In this document: positions 10,525 to 23,145 of the stretch, piece after piece
Numbering within the stretch: position 1 is the stretch's first letter
Layout of the letters: each line of letters begins with the position of its first letter
From: Polyodon spathula
Lineage: Eukaryota; Chordata; Actinopteri; Acipenseriformes; Polyodontidae
Direction of reading: 5' to 3'
Assembly (NCBI RefSeq): GCF_017654505.1
Contig: NC_054549.1
Location: 248,001-312,000, forward strand
DNA: 64,000 nt
Made by a program: the position numbers and the translations under genes
Notes under the pieces: generated by a model
Database searches by the model: none
The model's input: the letters and a program-made list of their open reading frames with translations, nothing else
Told to the model about the DNA's origin: nothing

Positions 10525-13500
10525 ATGCAGTCCCTGTTCAGTGAAGTGCCAGTGTTTCTGCTTGAGGAGATCCTGGTGCAAGTGCCAGCCTTGGACCTGG
10601 TCCATCGCTGCCGGCTGGTGAGCTCGCTGTGGCGTGACGTGGTGGACAGCGCCTCCCTGTGGAAGAGGAAATGCGAGAGGGAGGGGCTACGACCAAGAGA
10701 CCCCGCATCCTCCCAGGCGGACTGGAGAATCTTCTACTTCCTGAGCCAGTGGAGGAGGAACCTGCTGAGCAACCCGCGAGCTGAGGGTGGGTACAGAGGG
10801 GTCAGAGAGGGGTCCCAGGGAGGTCACATCACAGTGAGGTCAATGTGTATTGCACAGGATCTCGGAGAACTTTGGCAGAAACCTTCTATCACAAGTATTC
10901 TAGTTTTTCTATCACAATAGTGAACTATACAGATGAATGTATAAGAGTACAGTCCAGTAGTATTGAGAAAGTGGGTTATGTTTCAGAGTGAACAGAGATC
11001 AGTCAAAGACCCTCAAGGAGACCGGCTCAGAGTATAAACTAGGAGAGGGATCCAGACTGACCCCGTGCTCCTCTGTCTGTCTCTCAGAGGGTTTTAACAA
11101 CTGGACACTGTGCACAAACGGAGGCAACAAGTGGAAAATTGAACCCGTTGACCTGCAACATGCCCTCCCTGATGAAACCGTCCAGAAGTACTTTGTCACG
11201 TCGTTCTCGTGAGTACCTCCCCAAGCTCGCTTTTACACAGGTTTCTACCCTCCACAATGAAATAGAAACATATTCATTTTATAGTGTCAGTGGTATGGTG
11301 TGTGTCACTGACTCTCTCCTCTCAGTCCCTGCATGAAGTCCCAGTGTGTCACTGACTCTCTCCTCTCAGTCCCTGCATGAAGTCCCAGTGTGTCACTGAC
11401 TCTCTCCTCTCAGTCCCTGCATGAAGTCCCAGTGTGCCACTGACTCTACTCTTTCCTCTGTCCCTGCATGAAGTTCCAGTGTGTCTCTGACTCTCTCCTC
11501 TCTCCTCTCTCCTCTCAGTATCTGCATGAAGTCCCAGTGTGTCACTGACTCTCTCCTCTCTCCTTTCAGTCCCTGCATGAAGTCCCAGTGTGTCACTGAC
11601 TCTACTCTCTCCTCTCAGTCCCTGCATGAAGTCCCAGTGTGTCTCTGACTCTCTCCTCTCTCCGCTCAGTATCTGCATGAAGTCCCAGTGTGTCACTGAC
11701 TCTCTCCTCTCTCCTTTCAGTCCCTGCATGAAGTCCCAGTGTGTCACTGACTCTCCTCTCTCCTCTCAGTATCTGCATGAAGTCCCAGTATGTCACTGAC
11801 TCTCCTCTCTCCTCTCAGTACCTGCATGAAGTCCCAGATCATTGATCTGTGGAAGGAAGGATACTCAGACCACATGCTTAATGAGATTCAGCCTGACATC
11901 GTCTGCAGCGACTGGTGAGAATTCCCCTGTCGGGACAGTGCCCTGGTGGTGCAGGGGAGCTGTGCCCAGCTAACCTCTCTCAGCCCTCTCAGTCTCTACC
12001 TGTTCCCAGCTAACCTCTCTCAGCCCTCTCAGTCTCTACCTGTTCCCAACTAACCTCTCTCAGCCCTCTCTGTCTCTACCTGCACCCAGCTAACCTCTCT
12101 CAGCTCTTGCTGTCTCTACCTGCACCCAGCTAACATCTCTCAGCTCTCTCTGTCTCTACCTGCACCCAGCTAACCTCTCTCTGCCTCTCTCAGTCTCTTA
12201 CCTGTTCCAAGCTAACCTCTCTCAGCTCTCTCTGTCTCTACCTGCACCCAGCTGGCCTCTCTCTGTCTGTACCTGCACCCAGCTAACCTCCCTCTGCCTC
12301 TCTCTGTCTCTACCTGCACCCTGCTAACATTTCTCTGTCTCTACCTGTTCCCACTAACTTCTCTCAGCTGTCTCTGTCTCTAACTGTTCTCTGTAACTCT
12401 GGGTTGGGTGCTTGGTGGGCCTGCAGAGTGAAAAGAAGCAGTCAGCTGACGGCACACGCTTCGGAGGACAGTGTGTGTTTGTCTTCGTCGCTCCTGAGTC
12501 AGCACCGGGGTGGTAGCGGTGAGCTGAGCCTAAAAATACAATTGGGAGAAAAGTGGGGTAAAATTAATTGCCAACTACTAAATTAAAAAAAAAAAAAAAA
12601 TTTAAAAAGTGTGCATTATCCTTGTTCAAGCGAAGTTAGCCATTTTTAAATCCCAAAAAAACAAAATTTCAGCCACTGGTTTTACCAATGCCTGGAGTGT
12701 TTGCTTGTTAGTAGTATTCAGGTGTTTTGTTTTTGTTTTTTGTTTTAAATTACCATTTGGTAAGGAACTTGGACAAGTTTACACAGAGGTAGTGTGAGGT
12801 GGTGGGCTGTGTGATGTGAGTGAGGCAGGAGACCTCATTTTGTTATCTTAACCATCACACTAAATATTTGTATTGTAACATTTGTTGATTTTTTACAGTT
12901 TTTATTGCTGTCTGTGCTGTGGTGGTTTTCTTTTTGTGGCTGTCTTGTTTTATGTAATGTTGTTATTGGTTCAATAAAGGGATTTTAAACTCTCTCTCTC
13001 TCTCTCTGGACTCTGTTCTCTATTTTTTTCCTTTTGTTTCAGTACATTTGTACTCCTTCAGTTTGTTTGGTCTCTTTCTTCTGTGATATTTTATGCATTT
13101 TTTTGTTTAATTATTTCACAAATTATGACATTGTAAACATCATAAAACTAGGTTATTTTAGTGACATTGTGAACTCTCTCTCCTCTCTCTCTCTCTCACT
13201 CTGTCTTACCTGTGCTCAGGTACGCTCCACGCTGGGACTGTGGCTCAAAGTACGAAGTCTGCATCCAGCTGCTCTCTGCAAAACAGAAAGTGATCCAGCA
13301 ATTCAAACCCGAGCCTGTCATCTTCCCGCAGTGGAACGACATGGAGTGGAAGCAGGTGAGAGCAGTGAGGGAGGAGAGAGGGGGCTGTGCTGCTGTTTCA
13401 TGGGGTGAGAGCAGTGAGGGAGGGGAGAGGGGGCTATGCTGTTTCACAGACCCTGTTCAGTCCCTGTTGAGTCCATCCTGCGGCTGAGATGTTAAATCAG

Positions 13501-13806
13501 TGTCCTCTTGTAAGGGACTCTGCATATAATGCACAGTTCACAGCCTACCTATGTAAAGCGCTTTGTAATGGTGGGCCACTATGAAAGGCGCTATATAAAA
13601 ATAAAGATATTATGATATTATTATTTACAGCTCAGTATCGTGTCCCTTTTCAGATGACACACGTGTTCAGTGGCTATGGGCGTGGGGTGCGCTTTGTGAA
13701 GTTCAGCCATGGAGGCAGCGACACACAGTTCTGGGCAGGCTGGTATGGGATCCGAGTCACAGACAGCAGTGTGATGGTGGAGGCTGAGCACAGAGCGAGG
13801 CAGTGA
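10525..13806 (+). CDS. F-box only protein with FBA domain (FBXO2/6/44-like)
   Basis: Predicted CDS: join(10525..10786, 11088..11208, 11819..11914, 13220..13355, 13654..13806), 255 aa, phases 1,2,2,0 matching the sister gene. The coding exon 1 acceptor is at 10515. The F-box is residues about 4-47 (SEVPVFLLEEILVQVPA, CRLVSSLWRDVVDS, LWKRKC) and would bind SKP1 in an SCF ubiquitin ligase. The FBA domain follows from NLLSNP (about 80) to the end: YFVTSFS, DLWKEGYSDHMLNEIQPDIV, WYAPRWDCGSKYEV, GYGRGVRFVKFSHGGSDTQ, FWAGWYGIRVTDSS. The sugar-site Tyr-Trp of FBXO2 is Phe-Trp here, so glycan binding is uncertain. Orthology among FBXO2, 6 and 44 cannot be settled by eye, so no symbol is given. A likely ATTAAA polyadenylation signal lies at 14541. 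Confidence 0.9.
11285..11818 (+). repeat. About 10 tandem copies of the exon 3 splice acceptor and exon start
   Basis: Units of about 45-60 bp contain CTCTCTCCTCTCAG then TCCCTGCATGAAGTCCCAG. This copies the real junction at 11818/11819 (CCTCTCAG, then TACCTGCATGAAGTCCCAG). Copies start near 11325, 11370, 11413, 11457, 11517, 11567, 11617, 11667, 11717 and 11767, ending in the genuine exon. Most keep a polypyrimidine tract and an AG, so they are potential decoy acceptors. Confidence 0.9.
11965..12400 (+). repeat. About 40-bp minisatellite, roughly 11 degenerate units
   Basis: The unit is CAGCTAACCTCTCTCAGC then CCTCTCAGTCTCTACCTGTTCC, in the intron after exon 3 of the F-box gene. It is pyrimidine rich with many CAG steps. 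Confidence 0.85.
12400..12605 (+). mobile_element. SINE-like element with AT-rich 3' tail
   Basis: The core CTGCAGAGTGAAAAGAAGC, ACGCTTCGGAGGACAGTGTG, GGTAGCGGTGAGCTGAGCC, then AAAATACAATTGGGAGAAAA and an A-rich end, resembles a repeat family widespread in fish genomes. That is recognition from memory. It lies in intron 3 of the F-box gene. Confidence 0.55.
13500..13622 (+). mobile_element. LINE/SINE 3' tail copy in intron 4
   Basis: It contains GTAAAGCGCTTTGTAATGG and AAAGGCGCTATATAAAAATA, homologous to 8541-8627. It ends 30 bp before the acceptor of the last F-box gene exon. Confidence 0.6.
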
Positions 13807-14540
13807 GGCACGGGACAGCCTCCCTGCAGAGGCACCTGGCCGGACAAACACAGCAAGAAGTGACACCTGATTGCACCTGTCGACTGCACAAGAAAAACAG
13901 TCGGCTACTAGTCCCATAATACAGGACTCCCCTTCCTTAAACTGGCCACAGCCATCATTCCAGCACAGTTTTATAGGAATGTTCCAGGATCACGGGAATC
14001 TTGACTGCACAGACAGGGTAGAAAGAATGAATCAGTCAGCTGTACTTGGTCACTAAGGGTTACCAGCTTGCTGTCCAGTGAGTCTCTTGTTCAGCTTCCA
14101 TGCAAGGTGCTTTAGACTTCGCTGGCTCTTCATTGGGTTACACCATGAATAGGATATGAGAGTGGACAGTGAAATGAAGGCAATGCACAGACGGCAGCTC
14201 ACTGAAGCAACGCTACAAACCCTGGTGCAGCACAGGGAGTGCCTGGAATAAACACAGGAAACTGAACGCTCCAGGCATTTTTACTCTGAGTAAAGCAGCT
14301 AGTATCCCAGCATTCCTGGGATCATTAGCCTCTCATCCAGTCAGGAACCTCTGAGTGGTTTTGTTTTTCTCGGTATGGTCACCATCCCAAAGAAACCATC
14401 TTTTTAAAGTAATGTCGGAACAGGAGGTGACCTCACTCCGATCACATTGAAGACAGCAGAAACATTTGCAATTTTATGAATTTTCTTGTAGTGTTTGTTT
14501 TATCCGTCTGTCATCATGAGTATGTGTTCTGTGTATACAA

Positions 14541-14546
14541 ATTAAA
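14541..14546 (+). terminator. Candidate polyadenylation signal ATTAAA of F-box gene
   Basis: ATTAAA lies about 735 bp after the stop at 13806, in sequence with no other feature, and just before a CR1 insertion at 14577. It is the best-placed poly(A) signal I see. Confidence 0.45.
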
Positions 14547-14576
14547 ATATATAACGCTGCAATCCAGCCTGTTGAT

Positions 14577-17470
14577 TTAAGAACATAAGAACATAAGAAA
14601 GTTTACAAATTAGAGGAGGCCATTCAGCCCATCTTGCTCGTTTGGTTGTTAGTAGCTTATTGATCCCAAAATCTCATCAAGCAGCTTCTTGAAGGATCCC
14701 AGGGTGTCAGCTTCAACAACATTACAGGGGAGTTGATTCCAGACCCTCACAATCCTCTTTGTAAAAACGTGCCTCCTATTTTCTGTTCTGAATGCCCCTT
14801 TGTCTAATCTCCATTTGTGACCCCTGGTCCTTGTTTTTTTTTTCGGGTCGAAAAAGTCCCTTGGGTCGACATTGTCAATACCTTTTAGAATTTTGAATGC
14901 TTGAATTAGGTCGCTGCGTAGTCTTCTTTGTTCAAGACTGAATAAATTCAATTATTTTAGCCTGTCTGCATATGACATGCCTTTTAAACCCGGAATAATT
15001 CTGGTCGCTCTTCTTTGCACTCTTTCTAGAGCACCAATATCCTTTTTGTAGCGAGGTGACCAGAACTGAACACAGTATTCTAGATGAGGTCTTACTAATG
15101 CATTGTACAGTTTTAACATTACTTCCCTTGATTTAAGTTCAACACTTTTCACAATGTATCCGAGCATCTTGTTAGCCTTTTTTATAGCTTCCCCACATTG
15201 TCTAGATGAAGACATTTCTAAGTCAACAAAAATTTCTAGGTCTTTTTCATAGAGTTCTTCTTTAATTTCAGTATCTCCCCTATGATATTTATAATGCACA
15301 TCTTTATTTCCTGCATGCAGTACCATACACTTTTCTCTATTAAATGTCATTTTCCATGTGTCTGCCCAGTTCTAAATCTTGTCTAGATCATTTTGAATGA
15401 CCTTTGCTGCTGCAACAGTGTTTGCAACTCCTATTTTTGTGTCATCTGTGAATTTAACAAGTCTGCTTACTATACCAGAATCTCAATCATTAATGTAGAT
15501 TAGGAATAGCAGAGGACCTAATACTGATCCCTGTGGTACTCCACTGGTTACCACACTCCATTCTGAGGTTTCTCCTCTAATCAGTACTTTCTGTTTTCTA
15601 CATGTTAACCACTCCCTAATCCATGTGCATGTGTTTCCTTGAATCCCAACTGCGTTCAATTTGAGAATTAATCTTTTATGCAGGACTTTGTCAAAAGCTT
15701 TCTGGAAATCTAAATAAACCATGTCCTATGCTTTGCATCCTCAAAAAAATCAAGCAGGTTAGTTAGACACAATCTCCCTTTCCTAAAACCATGCTGACTG
15801 TCTCCCAGGATATTGTTACCATATAGGTAATTTTCCATTTTGGATCTTATTGTAGTTTCCATAAGTTTACATATAATAGAAGTCAGGCTTACTGGTCTGT
15901 AGTTACCTGGTTTGGTTTTGTTTCCTTTTTTGTGGATCGGTCTTATGTTTACAATTTTCCAGTCTGTCGGTACCACCCCTGTGTCAAGAGGCTGCTGCAT
16001 GATCTTGGTTAGCGGTTTGTAAATTACTTCTTTCATTTCTTTGAGTACTATTGGCAGGATCGCATCCATCCCAGGGGATTTGTTTATTTTAAGAGCTCCT
16101 AGTCCCTTTAACACTTCTGCCTTGGTTATGCTAAAGTTATTTAAAACTGGATAGGAACTGGATGACATGTGGGGCATGTTATCCGTATCTTCCTTTGTAA
16201 AAACTTGTGAAAAGTAATAATTTTATATTTGCTATTTTTATTTCTTTATCTATGATTTTGCCATTTGTATCTCTTAGACATTTAATCTCCTCTTTGAATG
16301 TTCTCTTGCTGTTGTAATATTGGAAAAACATTTTGGAATTGGTTTTAGCCCCCTTAGCAATGTTCATTTCTATTTCTCTCTTGGCCTTTCTAACTTCTTT
16401 TTTGACTTGCATTTGCAGTTCTGTGTACTCTTTCTGTGTACTTTGTTTTTGGTCCCTTTTTAACGCTCTGTAAAGTGTGTTTTTTTGCTGAATTTTTTTT
16501 TGTAATTGATCTATTAAACCATTTTGGCAATTTAGTTTTACATTTAGATTTGTCTACTTTAGGGATGTAATTGTTTTGCGCCTCTAGTACTACATTTTTG
16601 AAGAACAGCCATCCTATTTCTATGGATGTTTTCTCTAGTTTACTCCTATCTACTTCTGTTAGTCTCTGTTTCATACCTTCATAGTTTGCTTTTCTAAAAT
16701 TGTAAATCTTAGCTTTAGTCTTTGCTTTTGGGGTTTTAAAAAGCACTTCAAATGAGGCCATGTTGTGGTCTGAGTTTGCTAGTGGTTTTCTGACCTCTGT
16801 TTTAGTTATTCTGTCTTCGTTATTTGAAAAGACTAAATCAAGGCATGCCTCCCCTCTAGTTGGTGCCTTGACAAATTGTGTTAAGAAGCAGTCATTTGTC
16901 ATTGCCACCATTTCAGTTTCATCCATTGTGCTACCCACCGGGTTTTCCCATTTTATTTGGGGGAAGTTGAAATCCCCCATTAATATGGCTTCTCCTTTGC
17001 TACACGCATTTCTAATGTCATTGTATAACAGATTATGTTGCTCGCCATCTGAATCTGGCAGTCTATAGCATGCTCCTATTATTAAGCCCTTTGAATTTTT
17101 GAATTTTTGTCCGTTATTCTGACCCATATTGATTCGGCTTTATTCTGTTTGTCTAGGTTTAACATCTGGGCTTCAAGACTGTTTCTTATGTATAGCACTA
17201 CCCCTCCACCTCTTCTGTCCTGCCTGTCTTTCCTATACAGTGTATACCCACAAATATTATATTCGTCCCCATCACTCTCAGACAACCAAGTTTCTGTAAC
17301 ACCTATCACATCATAGTTACTTGACAGTGCAGTAGCTTCAAGTTCTAGAATTTTGTTTCTGATACTTCTAGCATTTAGATAAATACATTTAATGGTTGTC
17401 TCACCTGAGTTGTTGTCCTTCATTTGATGTGGTCTCCCTTCTGTTTTTTTGTTGATTTCTCCCCCCTTTC
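14577..17470 (-). mobile_element. Nearly full-length CR1-like LINE (ORF2 broken)
   Basis: Reading from about 17423 down: an apurinic-type endonuclease (CIYLNARSIRNK, DVIGVTETWLSE, RRGGGVVLYIRNS, MGDFNFPQIKWE, SDHNMASFEV), then reverse transcriptase ([68 protein letters not shown]), then the CR1 C terminus ([20 protein letters not shown]). The span of about 925 codons fits a complete CR1 ORF2, but several frameshifts and stops split it, and the YADD region around 15400-15480 is damaged. The 3' UTR and 8-bp tail repeats (ATAAGAAC on the plus strand) are at 14577-14650. ORF1 is not seen. Confidence 0.9.
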
Positions 17471-17653
17471 CTTTCTAGTTTAAATGCTTCTGAACCTGCT
17501 CGAGGATCTTTTCTTCATTGCATTCTCATGTGTTTATCTCATTCTCACCTCTGCAGTTTAGGGGTTTAGGGACAATCTAGAACAAATTTGCAGCATGAAT
17601 TATACATTCCATCCAATTTGTGTAAAGACTGCTTGGAAGCAAACTCTTGGATA

Positions 17654-19137
17654 CAGTGGTTCTCAAAAGTATTCCCCCCCCCCCCCCCCCCCTTGGACTT
17701 TTCCACATTTTATTGTGTTACAACATGGAATCAAAATGGATTTAGTAGGTGTTTTTGCCACTGATCAACACAAAAAAAGTCCATAATGTCAAAGTGAAAA
17801 ATAAAATCTACAAATTGTTCTAAATTACAAATACAAAACAGAAAATAATTGATTGCATAAGTATTCACCCCCTTGAGTCAATATTTGTAACAGGCACCTT
17901 TGCCAGCAATTACAGCTTTGAGTCTATTTGGATAAGTCTCTACCAGCTTTGCACATCTGGACACTGCAATTTTTGTCCATTCTTCTTTGCAAAATTGCTC
18001 AAGCGCCGACAAATTGGATGGGGACCTTTGGTGAACAGCAATTTTCAACTCTTTCCACATATTCTCAATTGGATTGAGGTCTGGGCTTTGACTGGGCCAC
18101 TCCAGGACATTGACCTTTTTGCTTTTAAGTCACTCCAGTGTGGCTTTGGCTGTATGTTTGGGGTCATTGTCCTGCTGGAAGATGAATCTTCTTCCAAGTC
18201 CCAAGTCTCTTGCAGACTTCAGCAGGTTTTCCTCCAGGATTTCTCTGTACTTTGCTGCATCCATTATGCCCTCCATCTTCACAAGGTTTCCAGGCTCTGA
18301 CGCAGAGAAGTATCCCCATAGTATGATGCTACCACTGCCATGCTTCAGGGTAGGGATGGTGTTCTCAGGATGATGTCCGGTGTTAGGCTTGCGCCAAAGA
18401 TAGCGCTTAGCATTGAGGCCAAAAAGCTCTATTTTGGTCTCATCAGACCATAGAATCTTCTTCCACTTGGTCTCAGAGTCTCCCAGCTCAGCCGTGGAAG
18501 ACTGTACCTCCTTTAGAGTTGCCATAGGCCTCTTGGTGGCCTCCCTGACTAGTGCCCTTCTTGCCCGGATATTCAGTTTTTGAGGACGGCCTGTTCTAGA
18601 CAGATTCAGATTGCCATATTCTCTTCATTTCTTAATAATGGACTTTACTGTGCTCTGGGGGATATTCAATGCCTTGGAATTGTTCTTATATCCTACCCGA
18701 TTGGTGCTTTTGAAGAACCTTATTCTGGATTTGCTTATATGGTCCTTTGTCTTCATGATGTAGTTTTTGTTAGGAAATGTACTAACCAACTGTGGGACCT
18801 CCCAGAGACAGGTGTATTTAACCTGAAATCATGTGAAACACCTCAATTGCACACAGGTGGACTCCATTCAACTAATTATGTGACTTCTAAAGACAATTGG
18901 TTGCACCAGAGCTTATTTAGGTGTGTCATAGCAAAGGGGGTGAATACTTATGCAATCAATTATTTTCTGTTTATATTTGTAATTAATTTAGAAGAATTTG
19001 TAGATTTTATTTTTCTCTTTGACATTATGGACTTTTTTTTGTGTTGATCAGTGGCAAAAACTCCTAATTAAATCCATGTTGTAACACAATAAAATGTGGA
19101 AAAGTCCAAGGGGGGTGAATACTTTTGAAAGCCACTG
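17654..19137 (-). mobile_element. Full-length, inactivated Tc1-like transposon
   Basis: Inverted ends CAGTGGTTCTCAAAAGTATTC (left) and GAATACTTTTGAAAGCCACTG (right) are flanked by TA at 17652-17653 and 19138-19139. On the minus strand the transposase is recognisable: KKILWSDETKIELFG, YLWRKPNTGHH, SIILWGYFSA, RRFIFQQDNDPKHTA, then PSNLSALEQFCKEEW. The catalytic DDE layout is visible (SDE and QDNDPKH), but frameshifts and stops break the frame, especially in the N-terminal DNA-binding half at 18530-18900. It has a poly-C expansion at 17676-17692. Confidence 0.95.
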
Positions 19138-19139
19138 TA

Positions 19140-19836
19140 TAGTCACCATAGTCTAAGGCAGTGGTGTGCAATGTGGGGGGCACAACTATGATTTAAGGGG
19201 CATTTCTGTATAAAAATGTTTTTTTAAGGATACATTTTAAATAAATACATAAACGACAGTGAATTATTCCAAGTTCTTACCTTTTTAAATGAGCCGTTGA
19301 CGATCACTTTAGAGTTGTAGAACTGGAGAAGTTATGTTTGAAGTGGCAAGTGTGTCAGTGAAACTGCAGTGAATGGGGGAGACTCGTGTAAAAGAAAAAG
19401 CACTCATGTTCAGGTATTTCTTCCCGGATTTAATGTAAATCGCATATTTTTTCCTAGGCTTAACCAGAACAGACCAGGTTTAGCAAAATACATACATGTT
19501 AAGAAACAGTTTGTTAAAAGTGTAGCGCAGCTTTGCAGCATGCAGTGTCAAATCAAACGCATCAGTGGGCGTGGGCTTGCATGTTAAAGGGCTATGCACA
19601 CCGGACGCAAACGAGCAAATAAAAAATCATTAAAACTATTGATTTAAATGGAGCAATGCACACTGCAAGCGAAGTGAGCAAATATAGAACTTCATTTGTT
19701 TTATTTGGATTTGCGCTACGAGGTGCAGCAGAAAGAAATATCCACTAGAAACATTATGATTCCAGGGCATTTACCTAGAAGCACTGCCACCTTGTATTTT
19801 CCGAGCTCGGCGATTCTGACGTCACTCCACCCTGAC
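19140..19836. other. Intergenic, nothing recognised
   Basis: No supported gene or named element. Frames here are short and have no similarity I recognise. Confidence 0.5.
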
Positions 19837-19942
19837 CCTAATCCAACCCCAACTCTAACCTTAACCAACCCCAGCCCTAAAACCTAACCCTACCCAATAC
19901 CTAAACCTAAACATAATACCTAACCCTAACCCTAACCTTTAA
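19837..19942 (+). repeat. Degenerate interstitial telomere-like (CCCTAA)n tract
   Basis: About 100 bp of CCCTAA-type repeats with variants (CCAACCC, CCTAAAC) ending in ACCTAACCCTAACCCTAACC. Smaller patches of the same kind lie at about 26745-26795, 28748-28766 and 31400-31430. Confidence 0.8.
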
Positions 19943-20486
19943 GGATCATCTGATGTCCTCAGGACAGTTTCTATGGATATTCCATTGAGCTGCCTATGCA
20001 CTGTTCGTGTTGCAATAGGCCAATCAGAACAGTTTCCTTTTTTTAGCCTGTGGTGTACCCATACTCTAGTTCTTTGTGTTTTATTTAATTTCATCTCCAC
20101 AAAGGAGCCAGTCTTTTCTTTTCATGACTAGCTACAGTTGTGGTTTATTTTTTGTCCTTGTGCTGTATTTGTGTTGCTCGCTTCGCTCCCGGTGTACATA
20201 CTTTATTTTGTGAAAACCCAGATCGATTTTTTCAGATTTAATTCTGAATGATATAGTTTTTCACATTTATCTGTTAGGTAAAGGTTGAATTGCCAAGTTA
20301 AAAAAAAAAAAAAAAAAAGATTTAAGTTACATGTATTTTTTTGCAGATTTATTTTAGATTTGCCAGCTAATTGTTAACTTGCCAAGTGTAAAAAAATATT
20401 TAAATTCATGGAGTTATTTGATAGAAACCCAGGTTTAACATGTCAGCTAAATGTTCACTCACCAAATGTAAGAAAACCCCCAAAAA

Positions 20487-21510
20487 CGTATAAGAACATA
20501 AGAACATAAGAAAGTTTACAAACGAGAGGAGGCCATTCGGCCCATCTTGCTCGTTTGGTTGTTAGTAGCTTATTGATCCCAAAATCTCATCAAGCAGCTT
20601 CTTGAAGGATCCCAGGGTGTCAGCTTCAACAACATTACTGGGGAGTTGATTCCAGACCCTCACAATTCTCTGTGTAAAAAAGTGTCTCCTATTTTCTGTT
20701 CTGAATGCCCCTTTTTCTAAACTCCATTTGTGACCCCTGGTCCTTGTTTCTTTTTTCAGGCTGAAAAAGTCCCTTGGGTCGACACTGTCAATACCTTTTA
20801 GAATTTTGAATGCTTGAATTAGGTCGCCACGTAGTCTTCTTTGTTCAAGACTGAACAGATTCAATTCTTTTAGCCTGTCTGCATATGACATGCCTTTTAA
20901 GCCCGGAATAATTCTGGTCGCTCTTCTTTGCACTCTTTCTAGAGCAGCAATATCTTTTTTATAGCGAGGTGACCAGAACTGAACACAATATTCAAGATGA
21001 GGTCTTACTAGTGCATTGTACAGTTTTAACATTACTTCCCTTGATTTAAATTCAACACTTTTCACAATGTATCCGAGCATCTTGTTAGCCTTTTTTATAG
21101 CTTCCCCACATTGTCTAGATGAAGACATTTCTGAGTCAACAAAAACTCCTAGGTCTTTTTCATAGATTCCTTCTCCAATTTCAATATCTCCCATATGATA
21201 TTTATAATGTACATTTTTATTTCCTGCGTGCAGTACCTTACACTTTTCTCTATTAAATGTCATTTGTCATGTGTCTGCCCAGTTCTGAATCTTGTCTAGA
21301 TCATTTTGAATGACCTTTGCTGCTGCAACAGTGTTTGCCACTCCTCCTACTTTTGTGTCGTCTGCAAATTTAACAAGTTTGCTTACTATACCAAAATCTA
21401 AATCATTAATGTAGATTAGGAATAGCAGAGGACCTAATACTGATCCCTGTGGTACACCGCTGGTTACCACACTCCATTCTGAGGTTTTTCCTCTAATCAG
21501 TACTTTCTTT
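20487..21510 (-). mobile_element. 5'-truncated CR1-like LINE, long open C-terminal frame
   Basis: The tail repeats begin at 20487. The minus-strand frame from 21263 to 20562 is open for 233 codons and covers the end of the RT domain and the C terminus ([56 protein letters not shown]). Upstream, 21267-21510 holds [20 protein letters not shown] in another frame. This copy is nearly identical to those at 39865 and 45800, so it is relatively young. Confidence 0.9.
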
Positions 21511-22490
21511 TTGTATAGACTGAATTTAAATGTTGGATTTGTGATGCATGTGTATTTAAATGCTGGATGTGTGATTTTCATCTCTGCAGTTCAGGGGTGG
21601 CAGGACCTAGGGAAGAGTTTCAATCTCAGGAGTGTGTGTATTACAAAATAGCAAAGACCCCCTGAAAATCCATGTGGTGCTATAAACAGGCTGGCTGTAG
21701 GGGTGACGTTAGGCCAGGAAATTAATGCAAGACACACAGCCACTGCGGGCGAAACTGAGTTGCAATGGCACGGTGGCAAGGTGGCTTGCCATGTGCAGGT
21801 GTAGAGGTGATGCTATTATGAAACAGAAGACACACAACAAAGTTCACCATCCAAACAGGTTTTATTTTTATAATCCTGGTCTGACAACTACAAAGAGTAA
21901 TTCCAGGGTATTGCACTGTTCCAACACAACGGGCTGCAGCCCGGAAATAATAATACAAGTGCTAACACAGAAAAAGACAGACACGACCACAAGTCCGGAG
22001 TGAGTGGCTTATGTGCAGGTTGAGAAATACAATTTATCAGTGTACAACGGCAAAGTGTTGTCTGGGTTGGTGCTGGCCTTACAAGCGACAGTTCCCGGTA
22101 CGTTAGCTGTCTAATAATAACAAACAAGTACAATTAGTACTAGACAAAACAAACACTGATCACTGATGGTTATTTTACTCTCGGCCCTTTTAGGTTCGTC
22201 TCAACCATAAACAAGGAACAGATCGCTTAGCCACGTCCCCGTCAGTCACGCCCCCTTGGTTAGCGAGTGCAACCGTTTCTCCTCCAATCCGCGGTTGCAA
22301 CAACACTTCCCTTCTGGGGTGATGACTTAGTGTACCCTGGTACCACCCCCTTTCTAGTTGGCTGACTTCCAACTTCCCCTGGAATGAATTGTCAGACCAT
22401 CCAGTCTGGAGCATACTGTTTCCTTTACACAGCGCCCTCACGGGTCAAGAGGGAGATTTATAACCAAGATTCATTCGTTCGTTCTCTGTC
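21511..22490. other. Intergenic, possible old interspersed repeat
   Basis: No supported gene. The part near 21715-21870 (GCCAGGAAATTAATGCAAGA, ACACACAGCC...) weakly resembles 52600-52700, so both may belong to an unnamed repeat family. Confidence 0.35.
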
Positions 22491-22494
22491 ACAG

Positions 22495-22690
22495 TTACCT
22501 AGTCACGTTATTGAAGGAGACACTTCTTCACACAGAGAGCGGTGAGGGGATGGAATGGACTAACTAGTCATGTTGTTGAAGGACACTCTTCTTCACACAG
22601 AGTGGGGAGGGGAATGGAATGGACTAACTAGTCATGTTGTTGAAGGACACTCTTCTTCACACAGAGAGTGGGGAGGGGATGGAATGGGTT
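22495..22690 (+). repeat. About 65-bp tandem repeat, three units
   Basis: Each unit contains TTGAAGGACACTCTTCTTCA and CACAGAGAGTGGGGAGGGG, followed by GGAATGGACTAACTAGTCA. Confidence 0.75.
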
Positions 22691-23054
22691 CATTATTATA
22701 TTGATTTCCCTGACATCAAAAGAGCTAAATAAATACCTAGTACACCGAAGAATGAGGAGCACCACCTGACATACATTTCCTCAGACTAGGGGGGGAAACA
22801 ACAATAAGGACCGTTATATCCACTTGACATTTGTTTTGTCTGTGTTAAAACTTGGCTGTGATTCCATCACTAGGTTTACATGGATATTGGTATTCTCTTG
22901 TGTTAACTTGTCATCATAAGCTGGTCCATTAAAAAGGTGTCAAAAACAAACCCTTGAAGAAATACTAATGAAATCAACAGAAAAACAAAACCATGTGATA
23001 CACAGTTGGGACTTCATTCAATCAGTACAGCTTAGATCTAACAATTACATATGA

Positions 23055-23057
<3 letters not shown>

Positions 23058-23143
<86 letters not shown>
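23058..23143 (+). repeat. (AT)n microsatellite
   Basis: About 43 AT units. Confidence 0.95.

Positions 23144-23145
<2 letters not shown>

Noticed and set aside
17654..19137. Active transposase gene
   Set aside because: The frame is interrupted by several stops and shifts; only the ends are well kept.
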